From assembly GCA_002353585.1 (NCBI GenBank), contig DEJW01000017.1, forward strand, positions 1-25,417: a stretch of DNA of 25,417 nucleotides, in the 5' to 3' direction. Below, one piece after another: positions 1 to 6,340 of this stretch. The position numbers were made by a program, and so were the translations under genes. The DNA comes from Prevotellaceae bacterium UBA2738 (GTDB taxonomy: Bacteria > Bacteroidota > Bacteroidia > Bacteroidales > Bacteroidaceae). Position 1 is the first letter of the stretch; each line of letters opens with the position of its first letter. A model generated the notes under the pieces. It was not told where the DNA came from, did not search any database, and was given only the letters and a program-made list of their open reading frames with translations.

Positions 1-851
1 ATAACCTTAGCGTAGCAGCCGCCTTCAAGGTTGAACACGCCCTCGTCATCCCATCCGTGCTCGTCATCACCAATGAGGCGACGCTTAGGATCGGTAGAAA
101 GGGTGGTCTTACCTGTACCAGAGAGTCCGAAGAAGATTGCTGTGTTCTCACCGTTCATGTCGCAGTTGGCAGAGCAGTGCATTGAAGCGATGCCCTTGAG
201 TGGGAGGTAGTAGTTCTGCATAGAGAACATACCCTTCTTCATCTCGCCGCCGTACCATGTGTTGATGATTACCTGCTCACGAGTTGTAGTGTTGAATGCA
301 ACACAAGTCTCAGAATTCAGACCGAGCTCCTTGTAGTTCTCTACCTTAGCCTTGGAAGCGTTGTAGATAACGAAGTTTGGCTCAAAGTTAGCGAGCTCCT
401 CCTCTGTTGGCTGGATGAACATATTTGTTACGAAGTGAGCCTGCCATGCTACCTCAACGATGAAGCGCACTGCCAAACGTGTAGCCTTGTTGGCACCGCA
501 GAATGCGTCAACAACGTAGAGCTGCTTGTTTGAGAGCTCCTTCTTTGCTATATCCTTAACCTGTGCCCAGACTGCCTCAGACATTGGGTGGTTGTCGTTC
601 TTGTACTCCTCAGAAGTCCACCATACGTTGTCGTGAGACTGTGCATCGTCAACGATGTACTTATCCTTAGGTGAACGACCAGTGAAGATGCCTGTCATAA
701 CGTTAACGGCACCGAGTTCTGTTACCTGACCAACCTCATAACCTTCGAGACCAGCCTTGGTCTCTTCCTTGAACAACTCCTCGTAAGAAGGGTTGTGAGC
801 AATCACTGTTGAACCAGTGATGCCATACTGTGTCAAATCTAATGTTGCCAT
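1..851 (-). CDS. pckA: Phosphoenolpyruvate carboxykinase (ATP), N-terminal part, cut by window edge
   Basis: The enzyme interconverts oxaloacetate plus ATP with phosphoenolpyruvate, CO2 and ADP in the cytoplasm. In fermentative Bacteroidales it commonly works in the CO2-fixing direction towards succinate (family knowledge). About 283 of the usual roughly 535 residues are present, starting MATLDLTQYG at 851. Visible family motifs are YGGEMKKGMFS, the kinase-1a P-loop GLSGTGKTT, and the following IGDDEHGWDD metal-binding segment. The reading frame is open to base 1, so the C-terminal half lies outside the window. It is transcribed alone from a clear promoter about 77 bases upstream. The start is supported by that promoter and by the absence of an upstream in-frame alternative near it. 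Confidence 0.97.
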   Translation of the reverse strand, partial: MATLDLTQYGITGSTVIAHNPSYEELFKEETKAGLEGYEVGQVTELGAVNVMTGIFTGRSPKDKYIVDDAQSHDNVWWTSEEYKNDNHPMSEAVWAQVKDIAKKELSNKQLYVVDAFCGANKATRLAVRFIVEVAWQAHFVTNMFIQPTEEELANFEPNFVIYNASKAKVENYKELGLNSETCVAFNTTTREQVIINTWYGGEMKKGMFSMQNYYLPLKGIASMHCSANCDMNGENTAIFFGLSGTGKTTLSTDPKRRLIGDDEHGWDDEGVFNLEGGCYAKV

Positions 852-927
852 TTGCTTTGTTTAATTATATGTATAATGTTATCGTGTTATCTTGAAGTCA
901 TTGAAAAAACAACGCGCCAATTTGGCG

Positions 928-958
928 CAAAGTTAATAAAAATATCTGACTTAACAAA
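928..958 (-). promoter_or_regulatory. Promoter of pckA
   Basis: On the minus strand TTTG (955-958) lies 19 bp upstream of TAACTTTG (928-935), an exact fit to the Bacteroidetes primary sigma consensus. A palindrome GCGCCAA-T-TTGGCGC (914-928) covers the expected transcription start and could be an operator. Confidence 0.8.
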
Positions 959-1047
959 AAAATAAAGAGGTAAACCCCGTTTTTTATCGAAGTTTTACAT
1001 CTTATTATGACTTTTTGCAACGTCTATATTGCAACTTTTTGCTTTTT

Positions 1048-2073
1048 TTATAGTTTTCCCGTCGGTATGTTACGTTTTGTCACCTTACCGTTTTCTATCA
1101 CAATATTCTGTGGCAAAGTGGTAAGACCGAAGGTGCGAAGCAACGGATTATCCCACAGCAGGGTGTCGCATATCATTATTACACCTGAAGCATCGCAGTC
1201 TGACTGCATTCTTCTTGCTTTCTCCCTATCGGCATCAAGACTTATGGCTATCACGTTATCTACCTTCTGAGCCTTGCTGTCGTCACTATATATACCACGT
1301 TGACGCATGGCGAGACGACGAAGCATACTCTGGCTGTCGTAGTTCCATGAGGCACAGGTCATAACGATGCTGACACCTTTGTTTAACAGGCTGTTATTCA
1401 CCACGTTGCCATTTATATCGGTAGTTCTGAAACTTACTACCTTATCACCCTCGCTAATGATGCCGTTGGCAGTGAGCAGGTTCATCATTCGTTTTACCCT
1501 TACGTTGTCAGGGTGTTTTTGCCTCAACACCTTCAACAGCTTCATCGCTCCCTTGATGTCGGGATTAGATGCCGTGAGATAATATTGCTGCAACAGCCAC
1601 AAAGACATACGGCAGTCGTCATCCTCAGTGCTGATGCGGTCTGCCACCACTTTCCTCATCTCCTTTGCCGACTTGTCGAGGTTTTCCTCCCTAAACTCTG
1701 TATATGTCTTGTTGGCTGAGGTGCCCTCTATGCTTATTTCTCTCAAACGAGCTGCATCGCCCTCAATGGAAATACTGGCTCCTGGCTCTACAAAAACAGG
1801 TATCTGTGTGAAGTTAGGGAACACAATAACGAATGTGCCCTCGTGAGTTATCTCCTTGTCAAACTCAAAGCGACCACCATGCACGTTTATGGTATCTATA
1901 CCCTCGATGGTTCCGTCAGTGCTGTAAACATAGAATGCCGCCTGGTGCATGTGAAGCATCCTGCCCTCTATGCTCACCTCATTGCCGTTGCCTGAACAAG
2001 AAAAAAGAATAGTAACAAAAAAGATTAACGAATTAACAAACAGAGCGATGTGTAATCTTTCGGAACTTCTCAT
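1048..2073 (-). CDS. Lipoprotein with N-terminal DUF4369-like domain and degenerate thioredoxin-like domain
   Basis: A 341-residue protein with a lipoprotein signal peptide (lipobox LFSC, lipidated Cys26). A beta-rich part at about 30-125 resembles the DUF4369 domain that often precedes TlpA/ResA thioredoxins in Bacteroidetes. Residues from about 208 to the end have the thioredoxin-like layout, including the cis-proline segment TTLPQNIVI (Pro321). Where TlpA proteins have ASWCGPC, this protein reads ASWNYDS (241-247), so both redox cysteines are missing. It is probably an envelope protein that has lost oxidoreductase activity and perhaps kept a binding role (inference). It lies between the split tRNA gene and pckA, all on the minus strand. 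Confidence 0.8.
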   Translation of the reverse strand: MRSSERLHIALFVNSLIFFVTILFSCSGNGNEVSIEGRMLHMHQAAFYVYSTDGTIEGIDTINVHGGRFEFDKEITHEGTFVIVFPNFTQIPVFVEPGASISIEGDAARLREISIEGTSANKTYTEFREENLDKSAKEMRKVVADRISTEDDDCRMSLWLLQQYYLTASNPDIKGAMKLLKVLRQKHPDNVRVKRMMNLLTANGIISEGDKVVSFRTTDINGNVVNNSLLNKGVSIVMTCASWNYDSQSMLRRLAMRQRGIYSDDSKAQKVDNVIAISLDADREKARRMQSDCDASGVIMICDTLLWDNPLLRTFGLTTLPQNIVIENGKVTKRNIPTGKL

Positions 2074-2112
2074 CTCGTTGATTTGTTATTTCGTTAATCT
2101 CAGTTATAAATT

Positions 2113-2147
2113 TCAATTGTCAATTATCAATTTTCAATTGTCAATTT
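2113..2147. repeat. Heptamer tandem repeat TCAATTN, five copies
   Basis: Five consecutive 7-bp units (TCAATTG, TCAATTA, TCAATTT, TCAATTG, TCAATTT) lie between the lipoprotein gene and the tRNA gene. The same family recurs at 14411-14438 and inside the glycosyltransferase at 21330-21343. Confidence 0.85.
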
Positions 2148-2204
2148 AAAAAGTGCCGCGAGCGGGACTCGAACCCGCACGACCGTTTCGGGTCAAGGGA
2201 TTTT

Positions 2205-2895
2205 CTTGCTACTCTTACTTTTACATAAGCCATCTCAGAGAGATGTTGTAGTCTGGACTATTTCTTCACCATGCCCAGCATTGGGTTTAGGTGTTGCCTG
2301 TATAGTCTCTACGCCATTTACAGCATTCGATAATGCTGATTTAGTGAGCCATCGCCTTCCCCTGCGTCGCCACAGGAGAGGTTTCTGTTTGTTAGGGCAA
2401 TTCTACATCACCAGTTTCCTGATGAGCACTCTTGTTCAGTCCTCGGTAATTGTCTGTCAATGCATGACAGTTTGGACAAAGCAACTGCAGGTTTTCTATT
2501 CTGTTATCCCTGTTATCACCATTTACATGATGCAGTTCTAACGGTATTTCCTTTCCCTGCCATTGGAATAATCCGCAACATTCGCAACGCTTCTCTTTTA
2601 GGTTTTCTTTCAAAAGCCTCCGTTTCAGTTTGTAACTTTGATAATAGGAACCCTTTTTCAGAATGTCCTTTATCTCTGTCGCTCTCTTCGGCTTAAACTT
2701 TAAACCTACGTTCCAACCCTGTCCTGTGAAATGAGATGTGTCAAGGTTGTACTCTTCTATTGCCTTATGTATAATCCTGTAGTTTCCTCCCGTAGGTTTC
2801 ACTCCCAGCCTTCTACATACAGATGCAATACTTGAAGAATTGCTTACTGCTGCTTCATATTCTTCCTTTGTATGTTTCATATCGAGAACTCTTCA
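2205..2895 (-). other. Group I self-splicing intron in tRNA-Leu(UAA), 691 nt, with internal HNH ORF
   Basis: The 5' exon end GGGACUU (2902-2896) pairs with an internal guide GAGUUCU (2891-2885) across loop UGAA, with the canonical U-G wobble at the splice site. The intron ends in G (2205). P3 is UUGCC (2400-2396) with GGCAA (2298-2294). P7 is GACUAU (2307-2302) with AUAGUC (2261-2256). P8 is CACC/GGUG (2293-2290 with 2270-2267) capped by CCCA/UGGG. A hairpin capped by GCGA (2376-2361) fits P5. CAGCAUU/AAUGCUG (2338-2321) fits P6a, and CAUCUC/GAGAUG (2245-2231) fits P9. The conserved R and S elements read GAGACUAUACAG and AAGAAAUAGUCC. Without the ORF the ribozyme is only about 200 nt. Assignment of P4, P5 and P6 boundaries is tentative. 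Confidence 0.92.
2392..2880 (-). CDS. HNH homing endonuclease encoded in the tRNA-Leu intron
   Basis: A 162-residue protein. The N-terminal third (about 10-50) looks like a helix-turn-helix DNA-binding segment with a basic middle region. The C-terminal HNH nuclease has a zinc pair Cys99/Cys102 and Cys135/Cys138, catalytic-type LELHHVNGDNRDNRIENL (His117/118, Asn130) and His139. Similar HNH proteins occur in phage and group I introns, where they cut intronless alleles and drive intron homing (family knowledge). The ATG lies five bases after the guide strand of P1, and the last codons (TTG CCC) supply the 5' strand of ribozyme helix P3. The ORF thus fills the P2 region. The target is inferred to be the intronless tRNA-Leu(UAA) gene. 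Confidence 0.88.
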   Translation of the reverse strand: MKHTKEEYEAAVSNSSSIASVCRRLGVKPTGGNYRIIHKAIEEYNLDTSHFTGQGWNVGLKFKPKRATEIKDILKKGSYYQSYKLKRRLLKENLKEKRCECCGLFQWQGKEIPLELHHVNGDNRDNRIENLQLLCPNCHALTDNYRGLNKSAHQETGDVELP

Positions 2896-2959
2896 AAGTC
2901 CCTCGTGTCTACCAATTCCACCATTGCGGCAGCCATTATGGTGCTTGATAAAGCGAGTG

Positions 2960-2967
2960 CAAAGGTA
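2960..2967 (-). promoter_or_regulatory. -7 box of the split tRNA-Leu gene
   Basis: TACCTTTG on the minus strand lies 29 bases upstream of the mature tRNA 5' end. No clean TTTG is seen at -33. The ATAGTTC heptamer repeat occupies that place. Confidence 0.6.
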
Positions 2968-2973
2968 CTAATA

Positions 2974-3008
2974 ATAGTTCATAGTTCACAGTTCATAGTT
3001 CATAGTTT
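2974..3008. repeat. Heptamer tandem repeat ATAGTTC, five copies
   Basis: Five 7-bp units (ATAGTTC, ATAGTTC, ACAGTTC, ATAGTTC, ATAGTTT) lie just upstream of the tRNA promoter. Related copies are at 3657-3670 (inverted, two units) and 16719-16746 (four units). Confidence 0.85.
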
Positions 3009-3092
3009 ACTCTTTCTTTAAGGTTTTTTAACCAAAACTGTATTATTACCCAAGATATACTTTTATGAAGATATAATATAGCAATGCAAGGC

Positions 3093-3656
3093 TTAATGAA
3101 CTACACGTAAAACTGAACCATACATAGATTCTATGTACGATACTGGATAAGAACTAAGACCATTACCCGAGAGAGTGAGATCGTAAACAGAACCGCAGAC
3201 AGGACATTTTACACTCTTCGAACTACCATTCCATTGAAGTTTTGCTTTAGCATTACTCTCACATTTAGGACAATGGCGGTCAAAGGCAAGGATTTTGTTT
3301 TCTATAGCACTAAATCCTATTAACAAGCCATTATCCCACCCTATTACCAATTCACTTACCTTTGGCTCAGTAGAGGTAGTATAGAGATAAGGTGAATTGG
3401 GGTCACTCGTACCATATTTCTCAATATACACCATATCATACCCTTTGTTAAAACCTTTATACACGAGGCAAAAACCATCATCACTCGTCACTGATGCCAT
3501 AAGTATTGATGATGGATGATACGAAGTGTTAAAAATGAAGTAACATCTATGATTGGTGTATGTATTCTCCGCATCACATGAGAATAGCACCTGTACGGCT
3601 GTCAGCATTAGCGCGATACTGAAGCCGTAGAATGTTTTATGGGAAAAAAAACTCAT
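3093..3656 (-). CDS. Lipoprotein with Rieske-like fold and four-cysteine site
   Basis: A 187-residue protein with a lipoprotein signal (LFSC, Cys27). The C-terminal part has FDRHCPKC (Cys129, Cys132) and, 19 residues later, CPVCGSVYDL (Cys151, Cys154) followed by Gly-rich and Tyr-Pro segments. This spacing resembles the two loops of Rieske proteins (CxH and CxxH, then GSxFD). Here the histidine ligands are replaced by cysteines, so the site may bind iron or zinc as Cys4 instead of a true Rieske cluster (inference). The gene follows argH after nine bases and is probably co-transcribed. Its role is unknown; an envelope electron-transfer or structural metal site is possible. Confidence 0.7.
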   Translation of the reverse strand: MSFFSHKTFYGFSIALMLTAVQVLFSCDAENTYTNHRCYFIFNTSYHPSSILMASVTSDDGFCLVYKGFNKGYDMVYIEKYGTSDPNSPYLYTTSTEPKVSELVIGWDNGLLIGFSAIENKILAFDRHCPKCESNAKAKLQWNGSSKSVKCPVCGSVYDLTLSGNGLSSYPVSYIESMYGSVLRVVH

Positions 3657-3665
3657 AACTATGAA

Positions 3666-5003
3666 CTATGATTTACCAACCAACTTCTCCACCGCTTCGT
3701 CAACTTTCTTGAAGTTGAAGCCTGCAAGGATATTATCCATAAGGGCTGCGATGCGGTCGTTGCACAGGTTGCCGATAGAACCCTCGTGAGTGTGGTGTAT
3801 GTTCTTGTTCGGAGTGAAGTTGCCTGCCTCTATGTCCAGTCCCACCTTCTTATAGGCATCGCGGAACGGCATTCCCTCAGCAGCGAGGCGGTTTACCTCT
3901 TCCACAGAGAAGATAGCATCATACATAGGATCGTCCAGGATGTTCTCCCTTACCTCCATCTTATTTATAATGTATGCGCACATACGCAGACAGTCCTTCA
4001 GTTCGTCAAAGGCAGGCAGGAACACCTCCTTGATTATCTGCAAATCGCGGAAATAGCCTGAAGGCAGATTGTTCTGTATCAGTGTCACCTGCACTGGCAG
4101 CGACTGCAGCTTGTTGCATTTCGCCCTTATCAGCTCAAAGACGTCTGGATTCTTCTTGTGTGGCATGATGCTCGAACCTGTGGTGCACTCCTTAGGCAGT
4201 TTCACAAACTGGAAGTTCTGCGAATTAAACAAGCAGGCATCAAAAGCCATCTTCGCCATCGTACCAGCCAAACCTGCTATGGAGAATGCCACATTACGCT
4301 CCATCTTGCCTCTGCCCATCTGTGCATACACCACGTTGTAGTTCATAGAGTCGAAGCCTAAGAGGTCTGTAGTCATCTGACGGTTGAGAGGGAATGATGA
4401 GCCATAGCCAGCAGCAGAGCCCAGAGGGTTGCGGTTGGTCATCTTATATGCAGCCTGCAGGTAGAGCATATCATCAGTAAGCGACTCGGCATAGGCACCA
4501 AACCACAATCCGAACGATGATGGCATGGCTATCTGCAGGTGGGTGTAGCCAGGCATCAGTACTTGCTTGTACTGCTCCGACTTCTGCAAGAGCTCGTCAA
4601 ACAGCGTCTTGGTCTCCTCTACCACCTCGCGCAGGGATGCACGAGTGAAGAGTTTCAGGTCCACCAGCACCTGGTCGTTCCTTGAACGTCCAGAGTGAAT
4701 CTTCTTACCCATATCGCCAAGAGCACGAGTGAGCATCAGCTCCACCTGAGAGTGAACATCCTCTATGTCATCCTCTATCACGAACTTGCCCTCCTCGCAC
4801 AGATTGTATATCTTGCGCAGCTCCTTCAGGAGCAGAGGCAGTTCGTCGTCGCCTATCAGTCCTATACTGTTCAGCATCGTGATGTGAGCCATAGAGCCCA
4901 TCACGTCATACTTTGCCAGATAGAGGTCCATCTCGCGGTCCTTACCCACAGTGAAACGCTCTATCTCTTTGTTTATCTCAAATCCTTTTGACCAGAGTTT
5001 CAT
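3666..5003 (-). CDS. argH: Argininosuccinate lyase
   Basis: Splits argininosuccinate into arginine and fumarate, the last step of arginine synthesis, in the cytoplasm. It belongs to the fumarase/aspartase superfamily. The 445 residues match the family length. The N-terminus MKLWSKGFEINKEIE, the SGRSRNDQ segment and the signature GSSIMPHKKNP, which carries the mobile catalytic loop, are all present. The frame stays open to 5123, but the ATG at 5003 is chosen because a promoter lies at 5030-5060, downstream of any longer start. The stop codon TAG falls in an ATAGTTC-type repeat shared with the start of the next lipoprotein gene. Confidence 0.96.
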   Translation of the reverse strand: MKLWSKGFEINKEIERFTVGKDREMDLYLAKYDVMGSMAHITMLNSIGLIGDDELPLLLKELRKIYNLCEEGKFVIEDDIEDVHSQVELMLTRALGDMGKKIHSGRSRNDQVLVDLKLFTRASLREVVEETKTLFDELLQKSEQYKQVLMPGYTHLQIAMPSSFGLWFGAYAESLTDDMLYLQAAYKMTNRNPLGSAAGYGSSFPLNRQMTTDLLGFDSMNYNVVYAQMGRGKMERNVAFSIAGLAGTMAKMAFDACLFNSQNFQFVKLPKECTTGSSIMPHKKNPDVFELIRAKCNKLQSLPVQVTLIQNNLPSGYFRDLQIIKEVFLPAFDELKDCLRMCAYIINKMEVRENILDDPMYDAIFSVEEVNRLAAEGMPFRDAYKKVGLDIEAGNFTPNKNIHHTHEGSIGNLCNDRIAALMDNILAGFNFKKVDEAVEKLVGKS

Positions 5004-5029
5004 CTTTCTAAACTTTATTATTTTGCTTG

Positions 5030-5060
5030 CAAAGGTACTAAATATTACCAAAACCACAAA
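5030..5060 (-). promoter_or_regulatory. Promoter of argH
   Basis: On the minus strand TTTG (5057-5060) and TACCTTTG (5030-5037) are separated by 19 bp. All 31 bases are identical to the promoter at 7479-7509. Confidence 0.85.
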
Positions 5061-5088
5061 ACTGTCATCAAAAAAACTTCTAAATACT

Positions 5089-5120
5089 TTTGGTCGTAAT
5101 AGAATTATTTTGTATCTTTG
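5089..5120 (+). promoter_or_regulatory. Promoter of the AAA-type ATPase gene
   Basis: TTTG (5089-5092), 20 bp, then TATCTTTG (5113-5120). It is divergent from the argH promoter, with less than 30 bp between their -33 elements. Confidence 0.8.
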
Positions 5121-5128
5121 CACCGACT

Positions 5129-5158
5129 ACGAAAAAAGTCGTAACGAAAAAAGTCGTA
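5129..5158. repeat. 15-bp tandem duplication in a 5' leader
   Basis: ACGAAAAAAGTCGTA occurs twice in direct succession (5129-5143, 5144-5158), ending two bases before the ATG of the ATPase gene. Each unit can form a small ACGA/TCGT hairpin. Confidence 0.85.
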
Positions 5159-5160
5159 AT

Positions 5161-6225
5161 ATGGGAAATCCTTTCAAGTTCGGAACAATAGTAGATGAAG
5201 AGTATTTTACTGACAGAGTAAGAGAAGTTGAGTATATCTGTAGATTTATAGAGAGTGCCAACCATCTTATCTTAATCAGTCCACGTCGTTTCGGCAAGAG
5301 CAGCTTAGTAGCAAAAGCACTCAGGCAGAGCAGGAGAAAAAACATCACAGTCAATCTTCAGCAAACCACCTCCGTAGCTGATTTTTCAGCAAAGTTACTA
5401 CGTGAATTTTTTAAGATTCACCCTTTAGAGCGTGTAAGACACCTCATAAGCCATTTCCGTATCATACCAACCATCACTACCAACGCTCTAACTGGCACAA
5501 TGGATGTTTCTTTTCAACCAGGTGTAGATAGTTCCATGCTAATAGAGGATGTAATGGCATTAATTGAAAATGCACACACTGATGATGATAGGATAGTCAT
5601 TGTACTCGATGAATTTCAGGAGATACTTGACCTTGATCCACATTTGGATAAAAAATTACGAGCCATCATGCAGGCCCAACACCACATCAATTATATCCTT
5701 TTAGGCAGTCAGGAAAGCATGATGACAGATATCTTTGAGAAGAAAAAATCCCCCTTTTATCATTTTGGTCAGCTCATGCGACTTGGCAAGTTGCCCCGTG
5801 AGGATTTTCATCATTATCTGACAGAGCGTCTTAAGAGCGTCTATGCAGGAGATATAGATGAGTTAGCAGACAGGGTTCTGGACTATACACTGTGTCATCC
5901 ATATTACACTCAACAATTAGCAGCTAATATATGGCAGATCGGAGTACTACAACCAAAAACTGAAGATGTCATAGCCTCAGCCATTGACCTGATAGTTACT
6001 ACCCACGGATTAGACTATGAGCGCCTTTGGATGAATCTCAATCGTACCAATAAATGGATTTTACGGCAACTTGCCACCAGAAGCAGTCTACAAACAGGCG
6101 AGTATCGCACGAGCACTATTTATAGTGCCCTAAAACGTTTGCAGAAAGAAGGCTATGTGATATATTCCGACAGATACGAAATCGAAGATCCTTTCTTTAG
6201 AGAGTGGATAATAAAAGAATCGTAG
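5161..6225 (+). CDS. AAA-type ATPase with winged-helix C-terminus (archaeal-ATPase-like family)
   Basis: A 354-residue cytoplasmic P-loop ATPase. It has a Walker A PRRFGKSS (41-48), a Walker B IVIVLDEFQ (146-153) and a sensor-like YILLGSQESM near 180-190. The C-terminal part (about 300-354), SALKRLQKEGYVIYSDRYEI, looks like a winged helix. This is the layout of the DEXQ/archaeal ATPase group, which is common in Bacteroidetes. Its biological role is not known; signalling or defence roles have been proposed for relatives. The open frame begins at 4951, but the promoter at 5089-5120 and the MGNPFKFG start typical of the family favour the ATG at 5161. No Shine-Dalgarno is visible, and the leader holds a 15-bp tandem duplication. 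The gene is monocistronic. Confidence 0.85.
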   Translation: MGNPFKFGTIVDEEYFTDRVREVEYICRFIESANHLILISPRRFGKSSLVAKALRQSRRKNITVNLQQTTSVADFSAKLLREFFKIHPLERVRHLISHFRIIPTITTNALTGTMDVSFQPGVDSSMLIEDVMALIENAHTDDDRIVIVLDEFQEILDLDPHLDKKLRAIMQAQHHINYILLGSQESMMTDIFEKKKSPFYHFGQLMRLGKLPREDFHHYLTERLKSVYAGDIDELADRVLDYTLCHPYYTQQLAANIWQIGVLQPKTEDVIASAIDLIVTTHGLDYERLWMNLNRTNKWILRQLATRSSLQTGEYRTSTIYSALKRLQKEGYVIYSDRYEIEDPFFREWIIKES

Positions 6226-6286
6226 GGTTTTGCCAATTTTATGAGGGAAAACTTATATTGTCCTGGTTGTCTTTATATGATGAAAA

Positions 6287-6314
6287 GCATCGCAAGCCGT
6301 GAAGCCTGCGATGC
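6287..6314. terminator. Bidirectional terminator between convergent genes
   Basis: Arms GCATCGCA and TGCGATGC form an 8-bp stem, followed on the minus strand by TTTTC and on the plus strand by CTTTC. It separates the ATPase gene from the convergent secreted-protein gene. A related hairpin is at 7991-8012. Confidence 0.7.
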
Positions 6315-6340
6315 CTTTCGTATTATGTAGGGAGGGTCCT

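Larger units (their letters stand above)
2154..2930 (-). tRNA. tRNA-Leu(UAA), split by a group I intron
   Basis: The 5' exon is 2930-2896 and the 3' exon 2204-2154, giving an 86-nt class II tRNA. Joined exons give anticodon stem AGGGA/UCCCU and loop CU-UAA-AA, hence anticodon UAA, which reads leucine UUA codons. The D arm resembles known tRNA-Leu(UAA). The variable arm is GACC/GGUC (2194-2191 with 2184-2181) and the T arm is GCGGG/CCCGC with loop UUCGAGU. The acceptor stem pairs except A6 against C67 (2925/2160). The discriminator is A73 (2154). CCA is not encoded, and a run of five T follows at once. The intron interrupts the anticodon between U34 and A35, the site used by cyanobacterial and plastid tRNA-Leu(UAA) introns. 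Confidence 0.93.

Noticed and set aside
2154..2204. A truncated tRNA remnant, as left by integration of a mobile element
   Set aside because: The missing 5' part is present at 2896-2930, joins exactly within the anticodon, and the sequence between has group I intron helices; no integrase is nearby.
2392..2880. HNH gene as part of a restriction system or prophage
   Set aside because: No methylase or phage genes are near, and it lies wholly within the tRNA intron.
4951..5160. N-terminal extension of the ATPase from 4951
   Set aside because: It would span both divergent promoters and the end of argH; the family start MGNPF at 5161 fits.
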